Source: Streptosporangiaceae bacterium (GTDB taxonomy: Bacteria > Actinomycetota > Actinomycetes > Streptosporangiales > Streptosporangiaceae). From it: a stretch of DNA of 9,762 nt. The stretch is from positions 1 to 9,762 of the forward strand of contig JASHQP010000475.1 in NCBI GenBank assembly GCA_030039095.1. The letters run 5' to 3'. This document shows positions 5,659-9,762 of this stretch, one piece after another. Numbering within the stretch: the first letter of the stretch is position 1; the number at the start of each line of letters is the position of its first letter. The translations under genes were made by a program, and so were the position numbers. Under the pieces are notes generated by a model, which searched no databases, was not told where the DNA came from, and saw only the letters and a list, made by a program, of their open reading frames with translations.

Positions 5659-6972
5659 ATGCACGTGAGCAGGGCGGGCGAGCCCGTGGCGGGTGAGCAG
5701 GCGGCACCCGGCGGGGCGAACCCGTCTGCAGCACAGGCCCTGCCGGCCCGGCGGGGCGAGCACGCGGCGGGTGGCCTGGCAATGACCGGGTACCGGCGGC
5801 GGCGGCGCGGCTGGATCCCGGGCCTGGCGGTCGTGGTGGTGGTCGCGGCCGTTCTCGGCGGCGCCGATGCGGCAGGCGTGTTCAGCTCAACGACGTCGGC
5901 CGTGACCAGCAACGGGTACGCCACCAGCACCAAGGCGGTGACGCGGGGATCACTGACCGAGCAGACGCAGGAGACGGGGACGCTCGGTGACGCCGGGGTG
6001 TACACGGTTGTGCTTCCGGGGTCGTCGGGCTCGGGCGGGTCTGCATCGTCGGGTTCCGGTGGGGGCACGTTTACCTGGCTGCCGTCGGCGGGGCAGACGA
6101 TCCGCCAGGGCCAGGCGATCTACCAGGTCTCCGGGACGCCGGTGGTGCTGCTGTACGGAGGCGTGCCCGCCTACCGTGACCTGTCCGAGGGCATGACCGG
6201 CGCGGATGTCACCGAGCTGAACACCGACCTGGTCACGCTCGGCTACGCCACCGCCGCCGCGCTGGGCCCCCGGCCGGGATGGGACTACTTCAGCGGCGAG
6301 ACCGCGTTCGCACTAGAGCTGCTGCAAGCCCACCTCGGGCTGACGCAGACCGGAACCCTGCCGCTGGGCCAGGCGGTGTTCCTGCCCGGCGCGATCCAGG
6401 TGACCAGCCTGGGCACCGGCGCCGTGCCCGGCGCCGCCGCCACCGCCGGGGCCACGGTGCTGACCGGCAGCTCGCTGACCCCGGTGGTCACGATCGACCT
6501 GGACGCCTCGCTGCAGACCGAGGTCGCGGTGGGCAACAAGGTGTCGGTCACCTTGCCCGACGGGTCGGTCACGCCCGGAGTGATCTCCTCGATCGGCACC
6601 GCGTCCTCGTCATCCAGTTCTTCATCGTCTTCGTCGTATTCGTCGAATAACGGCTCGAGCCCCGGGAACAGCGGGTCAGCCGCGGCGACGATCACGGTGG
6701 TGGTGTCGCTGGCCAACCCAAAGGCGGCCGGAAGCCTGAACCAGGTCCCGGTGCAGGTCACGATCACCACCGGCGGCGTCAGCAACGTGCTGATCGTGCC
6801 GGTCGACGCGCTGCTGGCCCAGCCCGGCGGGGGCTACGCGGTCGAGGTCGCCGGCCCGGGCGGGCATCACCTGGTCAAGGTGACCCCGGGCCTTTTTGAC
6901 GACGCCGCCGGAACCGTCCAGGTGACCGGCAACCTGACGCCGGGCCAGCACGTGGTGGTGCCGGGCATATGA
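5659..6972 (+). CDS. Membrane-anchored transporter adaptor with embedded peptidoglycan-binding domain
   Basis: This is the periplasmic/cell-wall adaptor of a MacB-type exporter, 437 residues from the ATG at 5659. After an Ala/Gly/Pro-rich lead comes a basic patch YRRRRRG and one membrane helix (about 52-74, [12 protein letters not shown]), then the extracytoplasmic part. A beta region with [22 protein letters not shown] (137-157) resembles a split lipoyl/barrel-sandwich half. A PG_binding_1-like domain follows (about 176-243: [20 protein letters not shown], then [15 protein letters not shown] and [14 protein letters not shown]). A beta-barrel section holds a serine-rich insert (11 consecutive Ser, 316-326), and the end ([22 protein letters not shown]) is typical of HlyD-like adaptors. 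The start is uncertain: 5659 has no Shine-Dalgarno. An out-of-frame ATG at 5646 has a better one, and an in-frame ATG at 5782 would begin just before the membrane helix. The stop overlaps the ATPase start as ATGA. Confidence 0.85.
   Translation: MHVSRAGEPVAGEQAAPGGANPSAAQALPARRGEHAAGGLAMTGYRRRRRGWIPGLAVVVVVAAVLGGADAAGVFSSTTSAVTSNGYATSTKAVTRGSLTEQTQETGTLGDAGVYTVVLPGSSGSGGSASSGSGGGTFTWLPSAGQTIRQGQAIYQVSGTPVVLLYGGVPAYRDLSEGMTGADVTELNTDLVTLGYATAAALGPRPGWDYFSGETAFALELLQAHLGLTQTGTLPLGQAVFLPGAIQVTSLGTGAVPGAAATAGATVLTGSSLTPVVTIDLDASLQTEVAVGNKVSVTLPDGSVTPGVISSIGTASSSSSSSSSSSYSSNNGSSPGNSGSAAATITVVVSLANPKAAGSLNQVPVQVTITTGGVSNVLIVPVDALLAQPGGGYAVEVAGPGGHHLVKVTPGLFDDAAGTVQVTGNLTPGQHVVVPGI
6604..6678 (+). 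repeat. Serine-codon-rich low-complexity insert in the adaptor gene
   Basis: Eleven consecutive serine codons (6604-6636), using TCC, TCG, TCA, TCT and AGT, are followed by a Ser/Asn/Gly/Pro linker ending near residue 340. The mixture of codons argues against recent slippage of a single triplet. The stretch is poorer in GC than the gene around it. It is predicted to be a flexible surface loop in the beta-barrel region. Confidence 0.75.
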
Positions 6973-7781
6973 GCGCCTACGCAACGACGGGCCGGCCGGC
7001 CGCGCGCGTGGCCCCGGCCGGCACGCCCCAACCCGTGCTGGAGCTGGTGACCGTGACCAAGGTCTATCCGGGCAAGCCACCAGTGCCCGCGCTCCGCGGC
7101 GTGAGCCTGTCGATCGCGGCCGGGGAACTGGTCGCGGTGCTCGGGCCGTCGGGGTCGGGCAAGACCACGCTGCTGCACCTGGCCGGCACCCTGGACCTGC
7201 CCACAGCCGGAATCGTGCGGGTCACCGGGCTTGACGTCCCCGCGCTGGCCGACCGGCAGCTCGCCGGGCTGCGCGCCGCCAGCATCGGGTTCGTGTTTCA
7301 GCAGTTCTTCCTCGCCGAACATCAGCTGGTCATCGACAACGTCGCCGACGGGCTGCTGTACGCCGGCGCCCCCCAGGCCCAGCGCCGCGATCAGGCCGCC
7401 CAAGCCCTGCAGTGCGTCGGCCTGGGCCACAAACTCGGTGCCAAGCCCACCCAGCTATCCGGCGGCGAGCGGCAGCGGGTCGCGATCGCCCGGGCGATTG
7501 TCGGCGAGCCGGCGATCGTGCTGGCCGACGAGCCCACCGGCAACCTGGACCAGGCCACCGGCGCCGCCATCCTGGATCTGCTCGGCCAGCTGAACGCCGC
7601 GGTCGGGACCACGATCGTCGTCGTCACCCTCGACGAGGACGTGGCAGCGCGGATGCGCCGCCAGGTACGGATGCTCGATGGCCAGATCATCTCCGACACC
7701 GACACCCCCGCCCCCTGGCCCGGCGCTGCTGGCGAGCGCATAGCCGGCTGGACCGGCCCGCCAGAAAGAGGACCCCGATGA
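6969..7781 (+). CDS. MacB/LolD-type ABC transporter ATPase, switch histidine replaced
   Basis: This is the 270-residue cytoplasmic nucleotide-binding subunit of the exporter. The core begins after about 22 residues: Tyr33 as A-loop aromatic, Walker [10 protein letters not shown] (59-67, Lys65), Q-loop Gln111 in [12 protein letters not shown], signature [14 protein letters not shown] (163-176), Walker B IVLADEP with Glu188, and D-loop GNLDQATG. The phrase [17 protein letters not shown] is typical of the MacB/LolD group. The switch (H-loop) position reads [13 protein letters not shown] instead of the usual VTHD, so Leu221 (CTC at 7629-7631) stands where a His (CAC/CAT) is expected. The rest of the protein looks intact. 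The start ATG overlaps the adaptor stop and its TGA overlaps the permease ATG, so the three are a tightly coupled operon. The C-terminal 25 residues are a Pro/Gly-rich extension. The transported substrate is unknown. Confidence 0.93.
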   Translation: MSAYATTGRPAARVAPAGTPQPVLELVTVTKVYPGKPPVPALRGVSLSIAAGELVAVLGPSGSGKTTLLHLAGTLDLPTAGIVRVTGLDVPALADRQLAGLRAASIGFVFQQFFLAEHQLVIDNVADGLLYAGAPQAQRRDQAAQALQCVGLGHKLGAKPTQLSGGERQRVAIARAIVGEPAIVLADEPTGNLDQATGAAILDLLGQLNAAVGTTIVVVTLDEDVAARMRRQVRMLDGQIISDTDTPAPWPGAAGERIAGWTGPPERGPR

Positions 7782-9034
7782 CCGTGACCATCTTCGACGC
7801 GAACGCACCCAGCCGCCCGGCACCCACGGTGGCCCGGCTGCGGCTGACCGACCTGGGCCGGCTGGCCGTCGTCGGCTTGCGCACACGCAAGCCGCGCGCC
7901 GCGCTGTCCGCGCTCGGCATCGCGATCGGCGTCGCCGCCATCGTCGCCGTCCTCGGCCTGTCATCGTCCTCGGCCGCCGGGCTCAACGCCGAAATCGCCG
8001 CGCTGGGCACCAACTTGCTCACCGTCCAGCCCGGGCAGAGCATCTCCGGCCAGAACGCCGAGCTGCCCCTCGCCGCATCCGCGATGATCTCCCGCCTGAC
8101 CGGCGTCTACCAGGTGCAGAGCACCGGCTCAACCAACGCGAACGTCTACCGCTCGCCCCTTATCCCCTCGGTCAATACCAACGCGCTCACCGTCGACGCG
8201 GCCACCCTCGGCCTGCCCGTCACCGCGGGCACCAGCCCGGCCCAAGGCGAATACCTCAACGCGGCCACCGTCCGCGAACCGGTGTGCGTCCTCGGCGCCG
8301 CCGCCGCCCAGCTCCTGGGCATCGACAAGGTGTTCCCTGGGGAACGCGTCTGGATCACCGGCACCGGCGCCAACAGCAACGGCGGCATGTGGCTGTACGT
8401 CGCCGGCATCCTGTCCCCCGACATCCTGTCTCCCGACGTCGACTCCTCCGTCCTGGTCGGCTACCCCTTCGCCGAGAACTACCTCAGCTTCGACGGCCAC
8501 CCCACCACCATCTACCTCAAGGCCGCCGACAACCGGGTGAACGCGGTCTACAACCTCCTCGCCAACCAGGCCAGCCCCGAAGACCCCGGCAGCGTGGACG
8601 TCTCCCAGCCATCGGACGCCCTGGTCGCACAGGCCGACGCCAAATCGGCGTTCAACACGCTGTTCCTCGGCCTGGGCGCGGTCGCCTTGCTCGTCGGCGC
8701 CATCGGCGTCGCCAACATCATGGTCATCTCCGTCCTGGAACGACGCTCCGAGATAGGCCTGCGCCGCGCCCTCGGCGCCACCCGCGGGCACATCAGGATC
8801 CAGTTCCTCACCGAGGCCATCGCGCTGGCCCTGCTCGGCGGCGTGGCCGGGATCGTCACCGGCGCCGCCGCCACGGGGATCTACGCCCACGGCAAAGGAT
8901 GGGCCACGGTCATCCCCACCGACGCTTGGGCCGGCGGGCTGGCCGCCGCCCTCCTCATCGGCGCCCTCGCCGGCCTGCTCCCGGCCATCCGGGCCGCCCG
9001 CCTGTCTCCCACCCAAGCCCTCTGGAGCATCTGA
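7778..9034 (+). CDS. MacB/FtsX-type ABC transporter permease
   Basis: This 418-residue membrane subunit pairs with the ATPase upstream. The topology fits the MacB fold: a cytoplasmic N-terminus, helix 1 (about 43-66, [20 protein letters not shown]), a large extracytoplasmic MacB_PCD domain (about 67-290), then three helices at about 292-318, 342-368 and 384-406. The FtsX coupling motif [20 protein letters not shown] (321-340) follows helix 2, and the end [16 protein letters not shown] is the usual family C-terminus. The start ATG at 7778-7780 overlaps the ATPase stop as ATGA and has an AAAGAGGA ribosome binding site 5 nt upstream. The same frame is open back to 7412, but that part lies inside the ATPase gene and is not translated as permease. 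MacB-type transporters use ATP to move substrates across the cell envelope by mechanotransmission; here the likely partner is the adaptor at 5659. No sequence clue identifies the substrate. Confidence 0.95.
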   Translation: MTVTIFDANAPSRPAPTVARLRLTDLGRLAVVGLRTRKPRAALSALGIAIGVAAIVAVLGLSSSSAAGLNAEIAALGTNLLTVQPGQSISGQNAELPLAASAMISRLTGVYQVQSTGSTNANVYRSPLIPSVNTNALTVDAATLGLPVTAGTSPAQGEYLNAATVREPVCVLGAAAAQLLGIDKVFPGERVWITGTGANSNGGMWLYVAGILSPDILSPDVDSSVLVGYPFAENYLSFDGHPTTIYLKAADNRVNAVYNLLANQASPEDPGSVDVSQPSDALVAQADAKSAFNTLFLGLGAVALLVGAIGVANIMVISVLERRSEIGLRRALGATRGHIRIQFLTEAIALALLGGVAGIVTGAAATGIYAHGKGWATVIPTDAWAGGLAAALLIGALAGLLPAIRAARLSPTQALWSI

Positions 9035-9128
9035 AGATCGTTTCCTGCTGGATTGCAACAAAATGCGGTCCCCGCGCATCTGTATGGATATGAACACGCC
9101 GGGGGCGGGGGCCGGGGAAGGATCGCCG

Positions 9129-9458
9129 ATGCACGACGGCGCGCGGGCGCGCGTCTTGACCTGGCTGGCGATCGCGGGGACCGGCTCCTCGATCCTGATC
9201 ATGATCGTCCTGTCGCTGCTGCGGGACGCCTGGCAGCACCCGCCGATCGTGCTGCCGGCCTGGGGCCCGCCGTGGGACCTGCCGCCAACGCACGTGAGCC
9301 TGGGCACGGCAAGCCTGGCCCTGTGGATCGCGGTCGCGGTTGGCACCGGCGGCGTGGTCGCCGGCCTGGCCGGCCTGTGGCGTCGTCGAGGTAGATACGG
9401 GCGCACCAAAAGGCCGTATGCGTCAAGCCGAAACTCGCTCGCTGACCAGAATCAGTGA
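9129..9458 (+). CDS. Membrane protein, apparent N-terminal fragment
   Basis: This reading frame encodes 109 residues from an ATG with a strong ribosome binding site (GGGGAAGGA, 6 nt upstream). Two hydrophobic helices are seen, about 9-31 (VLTWLAIAGTGSSILIMIVL) and 60-84 (ASLALWIAVAVGTGGVVAGL), separated by a Pro/Trp-rich loop with PAWGPPWDLPPTHVSLGTA. That pattern resembles the first two helices of large actinobacterial integral-membrane glycosyltransferases of the GT87/MptB-like type, which have about ten or more helices; this assignment is from memory and weak. After LWRRRGR (near 9393) the residues become hydrophilic and unlike a membrane protein, and the DNA becomes less GC-rich, so the gene is probably truncated with a read-through tail. 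It could be a stand-alone small membrane protein instead. Confidence 0.55.
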   Translation: MHDGARARVLTWLAIAGTGSSILIMIVLSLLRDAWQHPPIVLPAWGPPWDLPPTHVSLGTASLALWIAVAVGTGGVVAGLAGLWRRRGRYGRTKRPYASSRNSLADQNQ

Positions 9459-9613
9459 AGCTGGCCCATTAAAAACCGGCATATTAGGTATTCCGGGCGT
9501 CCTGCCGCTGGGCCCGGCGGGGCGCAGTAGGGTCGCCGGCCCGTTGCTGCTGCTAGAGCGACAGCTACGGGCCGGCGACACTATGGCGCATGTCAAAGAT
9601 CTGCGAGACTCGG
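9459..9613. other. Gene-free stretch with palindromes and lower GC at its left end
   Basis: I find no coding potential here. The left part, about 9394-9490, is noticeably richer in A/T than the rest of the window and follows the apparent break in the membrane protein. A 16-bp near-palindrome CCGCTGGGCCCGGCGG lies at 9505-9520, and the large hairpin at 9532-9579 is described separately. No tRNA, integrase or terminal-repeat pattern was seen to explain the break. Confidence 0.4.
9532..9579 (-). terminator. Long GC-rich hairpin, likely terminator of the right-edge gene
   Basis: A perfect 13-bp stem (9532-9544 with 9567-9579, GTCGCCGGCCCGT and its complement) is extended inward, after one T/T mismatch, by GCTG/CAGC around a 12-nt loop. 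It lies 34 nt beyond the stop of the minus-strand gene at 9614. No T-run follows on either strand, as is common in high-GC actinobacterial terminators. It could also stop read-through from the plus-strand transporter side. Confidence 0.65.
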
Positions 9614-9762
9614 CTAGTGCAGCCACGCGCTGTACTTGCGCCTGGCGGCCCGCTTCCAGGCCCGGCGGGCCTGCGCTTCGAGATCCTTCGCGTCGCAGGC
9701 GTCCTGCTCGTAGAGGATCCCGAAGGTGAAGGCGTTCTCGCCGGCGAGATGGGCCTGCCTGG
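9614..9762 (-). CDS. C-terminal end of a probable CHAD-domain protein (cut by window edge)
   Basis: Only the last 48 codons or so are visible, ending in TAG at 9614-9616. They read AHLAGENAFTFGILYEQDAC, then an Arg/Lys/Ala-rich helix (EAQARRAWKRAARRKY) and SAWLH. The GENAFTFG-L phrase, followed by a basic helix and a terminal W-L, matches my memory of the C-terminus of CHAD domains. These are helical His-rich domains that bind inorganic polyphosphate, often fused to CYTH. The decisive conserved histidines would lie upstream, outside the window, so the call rests on a short tail. Strand and frame are well supported by the uninterrupted reading and the hairpin placed just after the stop. Confidence 0.6.
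   Translation of the reverse strand, partial: RQAHLAGENAFTFGILYEQDACDAKDLEAQARRAWKRAARRKYSAWLH

Noticed and set aside
4377..6068. 563-codon minus-strand frame spanning vapB, the kinase remnant and the adaptor start
   Set aside because: Only the part around 5190-5370 resembles a protein (kinase remnant). The rest is opposite or out of frame to real genes.
8408..8437. 15-bp tandem repeat encoding ILSPD twice in the permease periplasmic domain
   Set aside because: Relatives as I recall them have a segment of the same length here before the xDSSVLVG motif, so it looks like chance similarity, not a new insertion.
8129..9409. 426-codon minus-strand frame opposite the permease
   Set aside because: The translation is Gly/Asp/Ala-rich low complexity with no domain. 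The plus strand has a clear MacB-type permease.
1..9762. CRISPR arrays, tRNA or rRNA genes, transposases, integrases
   Set aside because: I saw no regularly spaced identical repeats, cloverleaf-like segments or recombinase motifs. The only dispersed repeat is the two-copy lipoprotein leader.

Overview
The window is very GC-rich, with GTG/ATG starts, 4-nt start/stop overlaps and no intergenic A/T bias. Together with the families present (TreY, an OmpR-type two-component pair, actinobacterial CMRxHG lipoproteins, a MacB-like exporter with a peptidoglycan-binding adaptor, VapBC) this points to a filamentous-type Actinomycetota chromosome. No species is assigned.

Layout. At the left edge is the 5' end of treY (minus strand). 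Next is a minus-strand response regulator/histidine kinase operon (479-2772), with a 40-nt hairpin beyond its end. The 181-bp divergent region 2773-2953 separates it from two tandem plus-strand lipoprotein genes (2954-4136) that are paralogues of one another. Convergent to them is a minus-strand vapBC toxin-antitoxin pair (4181-4821). Right behind vapB lies a broken histidine kinase (4837-5370, minus), then a second copy of the lipoprotein promoter/leader (5381-5480) leading into an internally deleted lipoprotein remnant (5478-5595). A three-gene operon follows on the plus strand: membrane-anchored adaptor with a peptidoglycan-binding domain, ABC ATPase and FtsX/MacB-type permease (5659-9034, joined by ATGA overlaps). 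The right end holds a truncated membrane protein (9129-9458), a strong hairpin (9532-9579) and the 3' end of a probable CHAD-domain gene (minus).

How it fits together. The region looks like an envelope-sensing and export locus: a two-component system, small secreted Cys/His-motif lipoproteins and a MacB-type transporter. The most telling signal is that the lipoprotein leader occurs twice, 2.5 kb apart, each time with a truncated or intact histidine kinase on one side and a lipoprotein gene on the other. The left cassette is intact. The right one has lost its regulator, most of its kinase and most of its lipoprotein, but still sits in front of the transporter operon. The intact divergent region carries heptamers related to CTCACAC at an exact 11-bp period (three toward the regulator gene, two toward the lipoproteins), as expected for an OmpR-family operator. 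The two-heptamer box survives in the degraded copy, so one regulator may control both transcription units.

Oddities worth attention are the ABC ATPase with Leu in place of the switch histidine, a possible frameshift at the adaptor N-terminus, and a probably leaderless vapBC.
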